From: Botryllus schlosseri
Taxonomy: Eukaryota; Chordata; Ascidiacea; Stolidobranchia; Styelidae
Length of the DNA: 22,533 bases
Direction: 5' to 3'
NCBI GenBank assembly: GCA_000444245.1
Contig: ATSW01034914.1
Location: 1-22,533 of the forward strand
The stretch's first letter is position 1. Each line of letters begins with the position of its first letter. Below the pieces are notes generated by a model. It was given only the letters and a program-made list of their open reading frames with translations. It was not told the origin of the DNA and did not search any database. Positions 1 to 12,200 of the stretch are shown here, one piece after another. The translations under genes and the position numbers were made by a program.

Positions 1-120
1 ATATCAACCATACCAATATGAAAATATATTGCTTTGGTGTTCACTACTGCGACTTATGTTTGCTTATGAAGTGGAAATCGACCGCAAATATTCGTTCAAC
101 CAGCCATTCTACCTTCACAG

Positions 121-267
121 GTCAAGTCGATACAAGACGCCATACGAGATAAGAAAAAGCGATTCATATTTCAAGGTGAAGATATCTCACTTACCCCAAC
201 TGTTGGCATCTTCATCACCATGAATCCAGGCTACGCGGGGCGTACCGAGTTACCTGAAAATCTCAAG
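121..267 (+). CDS. DNAH9: Exon 1 of window: AAA1, second half
   Basis: Forty-nine codons, phase 0 at both ends, after acceptor ...ttcacag and before donor gtaaaa. Encodes [13 protein letters not shown], then [17 protein letters not shown], the AAA1 sensor-I strand region, and ELPENLK. AAA1 is the main ATPase site; its P-loop and Walker B are upstream of this window. Positions 1-120 are the end of the preceding intron; the reading frame open at 29-223 there is not coding. Confidence 0.95.
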
Positions 268-3200
268 GTAAAAACCATGTAGTTTTCATCGAGTAGTAAA
301 TGTGTGGTTGAAGTAGTCAGCGTTGCTGCTAAAATGCAAGCAGAAGTAATGCAATAAAGATCTGCTATTTCTTGGACATGTGTTTTATAGTTTTATAAGT
401 GTATTTTATCGGGCCGTGGTATACTTTTAGTGTTATATAGGACTGTCGGGGAATGACTGACCAAGGAGCAATTTTCAAAAGTTCACAAAGTCACCAGGAT
501 AATGTCGCTAATTCTACCAGTCATTCTGGCAATTACACTTGTGAAAGCAATGCAGACCAATCCCAAGTGTCATATGTCAGTTGTTTTACTTGAAAAACTT
601 TCGAGCAGAAGTCGTAGTGATCTGGTAACATAACCACTCGAGTAAGCAACGAAAGTAGACAAAACATACTAAAGTACATATTCTGTTCGAAGCAGGGTTG
701 TAATGACTCGAGTCATGACTCGACTTGTATCATGGTTTTTTGGTGACTCAATTTTTCTCGAGTGATTTTTTCAAATGCGTAAAATGACTCGACTTGTACT
801 CGAGTCATTGTGCATGTGATGTTTGGACAGATTTTACGTTCAAAGTACTCCGTTAAACTACCACAGTTTTTGGTCCAAGTAGATGGCAACCCTGGTTATG
901 AAAATATATATATTGTTGCAATGTATCTAGTGATAAAAACGTACTTTAGCACTTCAAAAGAGTAGAAATACTCCATCATTAACCACTTCCGGCTGTGAAG
1001 TAATGCAAATTTTTCACATTACACAGGCGCTCTTCCGACCTTGCGCCATGGTGGTGCCCGACTTTGAATTGATTTGCGAAATCATGCTGGTGGCCGAAGG
1101 CTTTCTCGACGCCCGGCTTCTGGCGCGTAAATTCATCACTCTGTACACGCTGTGCAAGGAACTGCTGTCGAAACAGGACCACTACGATTGGGGGCTGCGG
1201 GCCATCAAGTCCGTGCTCGTGGTGGCGGGCTCTCTCAAAAGAGGCGACCAAGGAAGGCCGGAAGATCAGGTGTTACTGACTGTGTTATGTTGCTCAAACT
1301 TTTTCGTTAAACCTTTGTTGTTTGTTAGGTTCTGATGCGTGCGCTTCGGGATTTCAACGTGCCGAAAATTGTGACCGACGATATGCCAGTTTTCATGGGT
1401 CTGATCGGGGACTTGTTCCCATCTTTGGATGTGCCCAGGAAACGCGATATGGAACTGGAGAAGATGTGCAAGCAGTCTGTGCAGGTCGGTACTCGGTCAG
1501 GGTGGGGTATAGGGGGTACGTCAAGCGATACCTAACATGGTCTACAGATTTTCTGCATGATTACATTAGTCTGTGAGGAACTCGTAAACTTTTGCAATTA
1601 AAGTAAAGGTTTAGGATTATATTGGTCGAGATCACTGATAAAACTCAGTTAATAAATTTAATCTCATTAATCGAAACACGTGTGTAATACTGTTACAGTG
1701 TTACTGTCTTGCTGGAAACTATTTAGTGACCTTATAAGTGCAAAAGCTGCAATAACTTTTTGTACGGTGAACATTTGTGTTTTTGAAGACTCGTGCGCAA
1801 ATATTCAATTTGTAACTCGTAATACGTAAACCACAGTGTTACACTTGGTCTCTCAATCAGTTTTGTCTTGCCATGATTTATAATTACTTTGTTTTTATTT
1901 GGTTGATACGCAAGAGCAGCAGTGCAATATTTCAACTACTTGTTTCCAAAGGATTTGAAATTGCAAGCAGAGGACAACTTCGTTCTCAAGCTGGTTCAGT
2001 TGGAGGAGCTGCTGTTTGTGCGTCATTCGGTTTTCATCATCGGAAACGCTGGAACCGGTAAAACCCAGGTATTCCTGATTTAACATATGATACATATATC
2101 AAAAATGACAGTATAAGTTATAATCCATATGCACATGTAGTCACGTGTCTCTGTGTTGTGTTAAATTGGTTTCACACGCTGGGGTTTAGGTTCTGAAGTC
2201 TCTGAACAAATGTTACCAAAACATGAAGCGTAGACCTGTGTGGGTGGATCTAAATCCAAAGGCTGTGACCAATGACGAGCTGTTTGGAATTATCAATCCA
2301 GCAACTCGGGAATGGAAGGATGGACTTTTCTCAACGATAATGAGAGATCTGTCAAACATCGCACACGACGGTCCGAAATGGATTGTGCTCGACGGAGATA
2401 TCGATCCTATGTGGATCGAGTCTCTCAACACTGTGATGGACGACAACAAGGTATGCAATATTTTTTCCGTCACATAGCACAGCTATTGTTAGCCATCATT
2501 TTGGTTTAGGTGCTGACACTGGCGAGTAACGAACGTATCCCGTTAACGCCGTCCATGAGACTCGTATTCGAAATCAGTCATCTCCGCACGGCCACACCGG
2601 CTACCGTATCGCGCGCCGGCATTCTGTATCTGAATCCTGCGGATCTAGGCTGGAATCCTGTCGTAAGTTTTATTTATAAGCTCACGTTTCTCGCGATATA
2701 TTCGAGATGTCTGTAGTCCGTTCTGTGTAGTAATATTTTCATCATTTCAAAACATCATAAGATTGCTTTGGAATGAGAAGGTGGAAAAGAGTCATTTTGG
2801 AGAAGTCTTTCAATCAAACACACCTTAGCCTATATCATGTAAATAAAAGGCATGTTCACTGAATTCAAAGTAACATAAGCATAAAAAAGTAACATAAAAA
2901 GGACAAGCAATGAAAATAAAGTGGCATGTGTCAGTAGGCAAAATAAATATGTCAGGTAGTGGTCCTGTTATCTCGAGTCACGATTTTTTAGGGTGACTCG
3001 ACTTGACTCGGGTTATTTTTTCAAGTGCCTAAAATAACTCGACTCGAGTCATATGACTCTAGACTAGGACGGCCAGGACAAACGTTTCATAACTTCGAAG
3101 AATAGTAAAGTTACCGCATTATTGGTATTTCATTTACCTGACACTTGGAAAATAGGGCCAGAAACTGTTAGGGCTGAGGATAATTTCGGTATTATGAATG

Positions 3201-6200
3201 CGAGCTGTTCTATATCACTCGAGCATAGTTGAAAAAAGTCGGTTGAACCGGATGGAACTAAACTGAACAGTGAACAGTGAACATAGTGACTTGGACACGG
3301 ACTCGAGTCAACACACTGTGACTCGGACTCGACCCTCTACTAGCTGACTTGGTGGTGAATTGAAAATGACTCGACTTCACTCGAGTCAAAACTCTAAAAG
3401 TGAGATTGACTTGTGATTAGGAAACTTTATGACTTGGTTACAACCCTGTGTGACATATATTCAGTTCGAATTTCCAGAATAATGTATTTGTGAACCCAGT
3501 TTGTAAATCTGTATGTGAAGTAGGGAATGATGTTCGTATCAGCAGCTTCATTAAGCTTACTCTAATGCATCAGTGATGTTTTAGTATCATAATAACCATC
3601 ATTGACAAAAATACAAACGTTACCATTCCCCCCGTAATTAGGTAACATCGTGGATTGATAAACGTGAAGTGCAGTCGGAAAAGGCGAATCTCACCATTCT
3701 CTTCGATAAATACATCCCGGCTTGTCTCGAAACCATCAGGATGCGTTTTAAAACGATCACGCCGATACCGGAATGCGCCAAAATGATGGTAATTTCGTCA
3801 ACTCGGAAGTGTTATTATTTATGTAACATTTGTTTGCTTTTTAGATGTTATGTTACCTTCTCGAAGTACTCCTTACCCCGGAAAACACGCCTCCGGACTG
3901 TCCGAAAGAACTGTATGAGCTGTACTTTGTGTTTGCTTGTATCTGGGCGTTTGGGGGCGCGCTATTTCAAGATCAGCTGATTGATTACAGGTTTGTTAAT
4001 GGCGATAGTAGGCGGGCTTTGAAAGCGTACTTGAAATTGATCCTTTGCGCCAGGGTGGAGTTCAGCAAATGGTGGTGCAGCGAGTTCAAGACCGTGAAGT
4101 TTCCCAGTACGGGTACTGTTTTCGACTACTGTATCGATTCGGAAACCAAGAAGTTTGTTCCGTGGTCGGACAGCGTGCCCGGCTTTGAATTTGATCCCGA
4201 TATGCCATTGCAGGTGCGTACTATCCTCGGTGTTGTGGCATTGTCTTCATTTCAATTTTTGTTCCAACTTAACTCATCAACTATCTGTTTGCTTCATTTT
4301 GTCAACCAGATATTACTTTTTTTGGGAATTCGAATTATTTCATTAGCGGAATTTTCAAAAACGCTGGATCCGAAACTGTTAACCTTCCGTGTTAGTGAGA
4401 TGTATTTTGTGATGTATGAGAATATTTACAGGCCATCATATCTCTCTCTATCTCTATCATTCACTGTTGCTCCGGCTTAGTGACTTTGAAGAGCTTTTTG
4501 GCGGTACAGAACTTCAATATACAATTGAGTAGTATATTCATATTGAAATGAACCCGAATATTTTCGGCTGACACTCGTCAGGGGTAATCGTCAGCAACTA
4601 ACAGAGAATGGAAAAGAACATCGTATATCAACAATCGTATCACAAAATTTGACGTCACCGGCATGAAATTTCAAATACGAAAGAGTTCGATGTACTATTT
4701 TTAGCTTGTACACGAACTCTTTTTATTGACACAGGATTTGCTGGTGTATTTTGATAAAAGTCGACTCCAAGGCACACAAATGAAAGTGTGAAGGGCCCCT
4801 CCCAAGTCCCAATGACACGAAATCTGTCGTCTCGATAATTTTTCGCACAAGCGGGATTATTTAACGGATGTTTGCGAATGGCAGAATTTATGGCTTTTGA
4901 TTGCTCAGCATCAAGCTTGAGCGGATGAGTCAAGGGTGAGCTTTACACCGAGCGTGATGCGTGTGTCCTGATAAATCTAGGGACATGTCTTTACGTGTTA
5001 CAGGGAGCAGTTGCATTGTCATAAAAATCACGTTGGTCCTCACTGTGTTGTAACACATACTGACCGCTGAGATCAATTGCTTTTCAAAGCTGGTGACGTC
5101 AGATTTTGTGAAATGATTGTTGATATACGATGTTCTTGTCCATTCTCTACTGGTTGCTGACGACTACCCCTGACGAGTGTCAGACGAAAATATTCGGGTT
5201 CATTTCAATACGAATATACTATTCAATTTTACTGACTTTTGTAAATAAAAGCATTTTTAATTGTGCCAACTGCCAAGCTGTTTACGTATAAATTTTACTT
5301 TTCATTTTTGTACTGTTAAGCTTCCGTGTTAGTGAAATGTATTTTGTAATTTTGAAGATTTCCATTTACAATCATTTATCATTGCTACGTCAAGTAGTCT
5401 AGCTCGTAAAGACCTGTGCTCATTCCGCCTGCGTCACTTTGAAAACAAATATGTTGCCGTTACGCAGGCTTGCATGGTCCCCACCACCGAGACACGTCGT
5501 ATACGATACTTCATGGACCTGTTGATGGAAAAACGAAGGCCGGTCATGCTCGTAGGCAATGCCGGCGCAGGAAAAACAGTGTTGGTCCAAGCGAAATTAG
5601 CGGATCTCTCGGAAGACTACATGGTGGCCAACGTACCGTTTAACTTCTACACGACGTCAATGATGCTGCAAAGCATTTTGGAGAAGCCTCTCGAGAAAAA
5701 GGCAGGCAGAAATTTCGGACCGCCTGGTTCGAAGAGGTGAAATTTAAATCTTGCCGGCGTCGCCATAGATATGATGTAGATTCTCTTGCTCAAAATATCA
5801 TCGATATTGTCAATTGTTCATTTGTTGCTTTGTCATGTTGGTCCGTCAAGTGCATGGTATTGAACTGTAATTGAATTTTTGACTAACGCAGACTATCCAG
5901 ATAAGTCCTATTCATTTCATTAACAAATATTTGAGTAATCAACAACACTGGACTCCTTATCTAGTCTGATGTCCACTAAGGTTGAAATGTTATCACAGAT
6001 ATCCGACATTTTTAGGCTCATCTATTTCATTGACGATTTGAACATGCCGGAAGTCGATTTCTATGGGACTGTCCAGCCTCACACCTTGATCAGGTAATAC
6101 TGCGTTTGGTATTTATGTGTGTCTCTGTGTTTTGGTAGTGTATTATGAATTAATGATAAAGACTTTACATGGTGTATTGACCGGTTGCAGGCAGCATATG

Positions 6201-9200
6201 GATCATAGCCATTGGTATGATCGGCATAAGTTGATATTGAAGGAAATCAACAACGTGCAATACGTATCTTGCATGAATCCTACGGCCGGCTCGTTCACTA
6301 TCAATCCGAGACTGCAGAGACACTTTTCTGTGTTTGCCGTGAGCTTCCCGGGAAATGTGAGTGGCGTAGCTAGCAGACACGATGCCATTGTACAAATGTA
6401 CATTAAAAAGTTATGTTTTATACATCGATCTGTGTGATTGGATATTTGAATCCTACATATTTATGTTATCGTCGGATATAGATCAAATGTTTACAATATC
6501 AAACGGTGAAAAATGGATATTTTTTTTCAGGATGCCTTGAACACCATCTATTCCACCATATTAGCGCAGCACTTGCAGTACGGCAGTTTCCCGGTCAGCA
6601 CACAGAAAGCCGCAGCTACGTTGACGCACGCCGCCATTGCTCTGCACTCCAGAGTCAGCAGCGCCTATCTGCCCACCGCCATCAAGTTCCATTACATATT
6701 CAACCTGCGAGACTTATCCAACATATTTCAGGTATGCGTCATGAATCTGTTTTGTACATAGTAGAAAATGAAGTGATTGGCTTAAAAGTGGAGGTGTTAA
6801 AGGTTTGAGGTAGAAGTGATCTAAAACTTAAGTAGCCGAAGTTAACAAAACCTCTCCAGTACTTTGCTACATAAAGTTACCACCTCCGGTTGTAGGTTAG
6901 GATCTTTGACTAAATTATACTTCGGTATTACTGAACGATATATACCAGTCTGTCTCAAGCCATTCAATATTGAGCATAGGTTGAAGAATTACAATGGATT
7001 CACTAAAATGCATTGCCTTGTTGTTCCAAGGGTATACTGTTCTCAACGCCGGACTGCGTGAAAGCTCCGATGGATTTGTTGAAATTGTGGCTGCACGAAG
7101 CTTCGCGAGTGTATGGTGATAAGCTAGTTGACAGCAAGGTAAATATGCGATATTAAACCCGAAATATGTTGCAGATTGCCCACATTGTTAACCTAACATG
7201 AAATGCTAGCTTGGTGATCTATTGTTTTTGATTTTTGATTGATTGCGATTCTATATGTTGGAATTATTTTATTGGTGTCCATGCATGATTTGTTGTGGTG
7301 ATTGTCATTAAACGCACTTACTTGTAATCTGGCAAACATTGCCGAACGATGGATCTGCATTGTCCTTTCTTAGAGTGTTGAGGTCACAGTCCCTACTGCT
7401 CCAAATACGTATATATTTTTAATGAACAAGGCTACATATAACCTTCAATGCGAATCAAATTATTTCAAAATATCGACTCATCACAGCCATATTCACCGTT
7501 CTATTCTAGTCGCAGATGTGAGGTTCCTAATAGACAGGCGATCCTTTTTTTAACTACTCGACTTTTTTCCGTAGGATTTGGAAAGTTTCCAAAGATACAA
7601 GAACGAAATTGCAAAGAAATTCTTTGACGACGCGCCAGAAGAGGTGCTAACAGCAGATCCATTGATATACTGCCATTTCGCGACGGGAATCGGAGACCCA
7701 AAGTACATGCCGGTAAGCAACCTGATTTCCCAGGATCACGCTTTCAATGTCGCGTGTAGAGGTGGTCAGTGATGCAGTACCCAAGCAGGTATTTTCTACT
7801 TTCACTGATTAGGAGGTCAAGACCCGTCAGGGGTCATCATCAGCAACTAATAGAGAATTGGAAGAACATTTTATATGAGCAATCGTATCACAAAATACGA
7901 CTCCACCGGCATGAAACTTCGAATAATTGGGGGTTTGGGCCTGTAATAGGCCCAGGAAATCACTACTTTTATTGTATGATACTTTTACCAAAGCACCATC
8001 GATCACTCCTTTGACTACATCCAGGTAAATGACTGGCCGACGATTAAGCAACTGCTTGACGAAGGCCTGGAAGGCTACAACGAGGTCAACGCCGTGATGA
8101 ACCTGGTCCTGTTCGAAGACGCGATGTGCCACGTTGCCCGCATCAACCGCATCCTGGAGTGCCCGCGCGGTAATGCGCTACTCGTCGGCGTAGGCGGTTC
8201 CGGGAAGCAGAGCCTCTCGAGGCTGGCGGCGTTTATCAGCGGACTGGAGGTGTTCCAGATCACGCTGAGGAAAGGGTATTCGATTGCGGATTTGAAGGTG
8301 GACCTGGGCAATCTCTATATTAAAGCTGGCCTGAAGAGTATACCGACGATGTTTTTGCTCACGGACGCGCAGGTGGGTCGTCGGATTTGTGTGTTTTCAC
8401 GGGGCCGTGGGGTCGGTCCGATTTGCTGTCGACTCAAACTCCATCAAAATGCTGTGACCTATTATTTGTCATACAGCTGTATCTCATCCCATTTAATCAT
8501 GCATATTTGACACAGCAATATTATACTGAACACTCGAACAGAGCATATTGTGAACCTATTTCTACGTCTTATTTCTTCATTTATTCTGTTATTATGCATG
8601 GTGCAATGCATATTCTAATATCCTGGTATCATATCAATTGCCTATGCCACGACTCCGACTCCAGAGATATTCAATTCATCATCTCTGACTCCGGAAGCTT
8701 TGAACCGAATGCAGCTCAGACTCTTAATATTTTCTTCGCGTAGCTCCAGATCCAACATTCCTCTAAATCTACTCTGAAAATTATACCGAGTGAATCAATC
8801 TATTAATTGTACAGGTGCAGAGAAATTAATCTTGTGAAGGCCTGCCTACATGAAAAACTTGATAACTTCTATGACTGCGACACCACTTTCTGGTTTGATT
8901 TTAAAGTAATCGGAATCAGAGCAATTTAAAAGAGAGAGAGAGAGAGAGATGATATTCTTTTTCGCCTGCACCATCGAGATGCTTTGACCACAGAGATGCG
9001 ATACGACCGTAAGGTCACCTAGTTTGCAACCCCGTTTTGTTTTCTCCTCCATGCTATCTGTGGTTGCTGAGTGCCTAGCAGAATAGCTGTGGAACCCACG
9101 ACCTACCGATCGAGAAGTCGGACGTATCACCATTACACTATCTCGCTTGGTGTAAAAACTGCTATTACAGCCAGTATCTGTTTCTCTAACTACAACTCCA

Positions 9201-12200
9201 AAGAGTGGTACAAAATTTCTGTGGCTCCGACTCCGTCGATAGAATATAATGAACTCTGGCTGCCATGCTTTATGGAAACGTTTTAATCAGCATGCTGTAC
9301 TCTGGGCAGGTGCCAGACGAAAAGTTTCTGGTTCTTGTGAACGACTTGCTGGCGTCGGGCGAGATTCCTGAGCTATTGCCTGACGACGAGATTGAAAATA
9401 TCATCGCCGGCGTGCGTAACGAAGTAAAGGGTGCAGGCTTGGAGGACACGAGAGAGAATTGCTGGAAGTTTTTCATCGACCGCGTACGGCGACTTTTGAA
9501 GGTACCTATTCGATTATCGATGGTGATTCATTGACAGAGACGCTTCAATTAGTAGCTGATTTGCCTATGAGAAAAAATATTAATGTCTCAGAAGTGGTTG
9601 AAATTTTATGCTAGGACATGAAAAGAAATAGCTTTGTGATTCAAATTCTCAAATCCTGGTCAAGTATTGATTGTAATACCTTCGAGTAACAAGGGTATGT
9701 TTTTGACGCATACCCCAATTTATCAAGGTCGTCCTTTGCTTCTCACCGGTGGGATCCACGCTGCGCGTGCGCAGTCGTAAATTCCCGGCCGTAGTCAACT
9801 GTACGCAAATCGACTGGTTTCACGAATGGCCGCAGGAAGCCCTGCAGTCCGTCAGTCTCACTTTCCTACAGGTTGGGTTGAAAAATAGTTGTTGAACGTA
9901 ATGTCGCGTTATATATCATTTCATTGTTATCGCAGGACATCGAAGGAATCGATGACGAGATTAAACCGTCAATTAGCGATTTCATGTCTTTCGTGCACAT
10001 GAGTGTCAACGACATGGGAAAGTTGTACTTAGCCAATGACAGGTTGGTATGCGGTGTGATGGTCATTGATGTTAAACATGTACTTAATGGAAGGGCGAAT
10101 TGTTATTTCAGGCCTGTGGCAGAGTCTCAACTTTAATTAAATGCCTTGAAATTCTGTTTCATTGCAGTAACACTGCCCATCAGATGCAAGTCAAAAGCGT
10201 TTTCCCTGCTAGCTTTTTAGCAGAACATGGAAAAATACAAATATAAACTCTGTAATATGTAACTGTAATTGTGTAATTGTGTTAAGTAATTGTGTAATCT
10301 TACTCCAGTATTTTTCATGCATACGGTGCTGCCTATTCCTCAATTAACCGTGTGTGTATGACCTGGTTAACTTGGCCTACCTGGTCGAACTGTCTTGTAG
10401 GCATAGGCACCAAGCTATCACAGATTATTTTTATCGTACCATGGTGTACTGTGTTTATTGAACCAATTACACAAATTGTAATACATAACTTATTTTCTAG
10501 CAACGCATGTATATTAAATACAAGATATGAGAGTATTAGCCATGTAACATTACATATCTATATCTCCCATGTCATGCATGAAGTATCATGAAGCGAATAC
10601 ATGCTCATTGCTCACGAAATGGAGTTACTAGATATATTCTTATCGATGAACATTTCAGACGATACAACTACACGACCCCGAAAAGTTTCCTGGAACAAAT
10701 CAAGCTTTACCAGAGCATCCTCGCCATGAAGCGAAAACAGCTCCACGCAAAAATGGAACGACTGGAGAACGGTCTTACCAAACTTCAAAGCACCGCGTCC
10801 CAGGTCACTATCCATGAATCAACGGTATCGATTACTATTCATTATAAACACCGAATTTTGTAAAGGTCGACGACCTCAAAGAGAAGTTAGCCTCCCAGGA
10901 AGTGGAGTTGAAACAGAAGAATGAAGATGCAGATAAACTGATTACCGTCGTTGGCGTGGAAACCGAAAAAGTAAAATTTAATTCATGTTTTCGTCCTGTG
11001 CTCGGATTCTAAGGCTGATGCCAATTCTGGATAATGAGATCTGATGTATTGATTGTGATGAAAACAATCGAAATCACGTTCAGATTTCGAGTAATGAAGT
11101 CATCACTGCTACGGATGTTATAAGTTGGAGACTTGGAGAGTGTTCAGCACTGTTGGCTTACTTTATGCAGACTATAGTTCACTTCTTGTTGAAAATCCTG
11201 AACTGAAATATATGCTCATTGGACTAGAAGTACTATTTCTTACTAAGATTGAGTTTGATTGGTAAACGACTGAAAATTATTCGAAATTTATTCGGAATAT
11301 TTCTTCAAATTACTTCCGCCATTTAGAAATTCCGCGAAAAATGTCATGTTTTGGTATTGGCAGAAAATATCGACAGAAATATGTTATATCGCCTCAAAAT
11401 TCTGATATTAGCTGGGCTGTAATATGGGGAATGATTTGAATCGACACTTGTCGAGTGGATTACACTGGTCAACACATATTTTAGGCAGACAAAGTAAAAG
11501 TGGTTTTGGGGTTCTTAAGGGCACTGATTCCGAATATGACCTTGGTTTTTTCAATTGGCTCTATTTTTGACGATAATCCATGGGGCTATTTTGATTAAAA
11601 TCTCATATATTCGCTGTATGGGCTAGATAAAAAATTGGCTCAGTCGTACAATAAAGTTCAGAAAGTCATTCTAGTTGTTATTTTGACACGCTGAAGACTG
11701 TTTTAAAAAAAAAATACATCAACGGAATGATATTTCGGGGTATTAGATTTATCATAATTGGAGACTTTCAAGGATATCATGTACATAAATAAACTTCAAT
11801 CATGTATATAAGTATTTACCTAAATACTCAAATAACGATGCAATAATTGAATCAGCTTTATGTCAACCACCTATTTTAAATTCAAAATAATCAGTTATTT
11901 TAGAGCAAAATTTGTTACTGTGCTATGTTCGGTTGTAATCAATTTGACATAGTTTTTCGAAAGGTTCCAGCAATAGTCAGCCATAATATGTTCTTCGCAT
12001 CTGGAGTGATATCTGTCTTTTGTTGTTTTGATGCATTGGTGGAACCTTTCCCCTTTATATTCCCTTTAATCAACACTATTATCAGAAAATATATCAAGAT
12101 GACTGAACATTAAGTGAGATTTAATGCTTATGTCTGCTCCAAGGTTTCCATATGCAGATGCCAATTCTCGGACCAACTGCTTGTAGTTGGGTGCTTTGTG

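Larger units (their letters stand above)
8373..9309 (+). other. 937-nt intron with gactccg-rich repeat and SINE
   Basis: Besides the SINE, the flanks (about 8648-8720 and 9170-9250) are rich in gactccg and ctccgactcc motifs, on both sides of the SINE. This suggests an older repeat of that composition into which the SINE inserted. No coding frame of note. Confidence 0.45.

Noticed and set aside
1-120. Possible upstream exon at the window start
   Set aside because: No frame in 1-120 resembles the AAA1 sequence expected before [10 protein letters not shown]; it is the end of an intron.
979-1251. Open frame of 90 codons on the - strand
   Set aside because: Lies opposite exon 2, whose + strand translation is unmistakably dynein AAA1.
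690-3450. CRISPR-like array from repeated gactcgagtc words
   Set aside because: Spacing is irregular, words overlap and are self-complementary, and the setting is a eukaryotic intron with transposon ends.
3845-4480. A 211-codon open frame on the + strand
   Set aside because: It runs through exon 8, the stop-free intron and exon 9, then into the next intron past the MPLQ|gtgcgt donor; only the exon parts are coding.
7769-8014. An 81-codon open frame directly before exon 16
   Set aside because: Falls in the intron, partly made of the TIR scrap at 7823-7926; family order requires KYMP to join VND at 8025.
9030-9148. Possible tRNA gene on the - strand
   Set aside because: A box is good, but the B box is degenerate, no cloverleaf with paired acceptor ends can be drawn, and a SINE body and simple tail follow.
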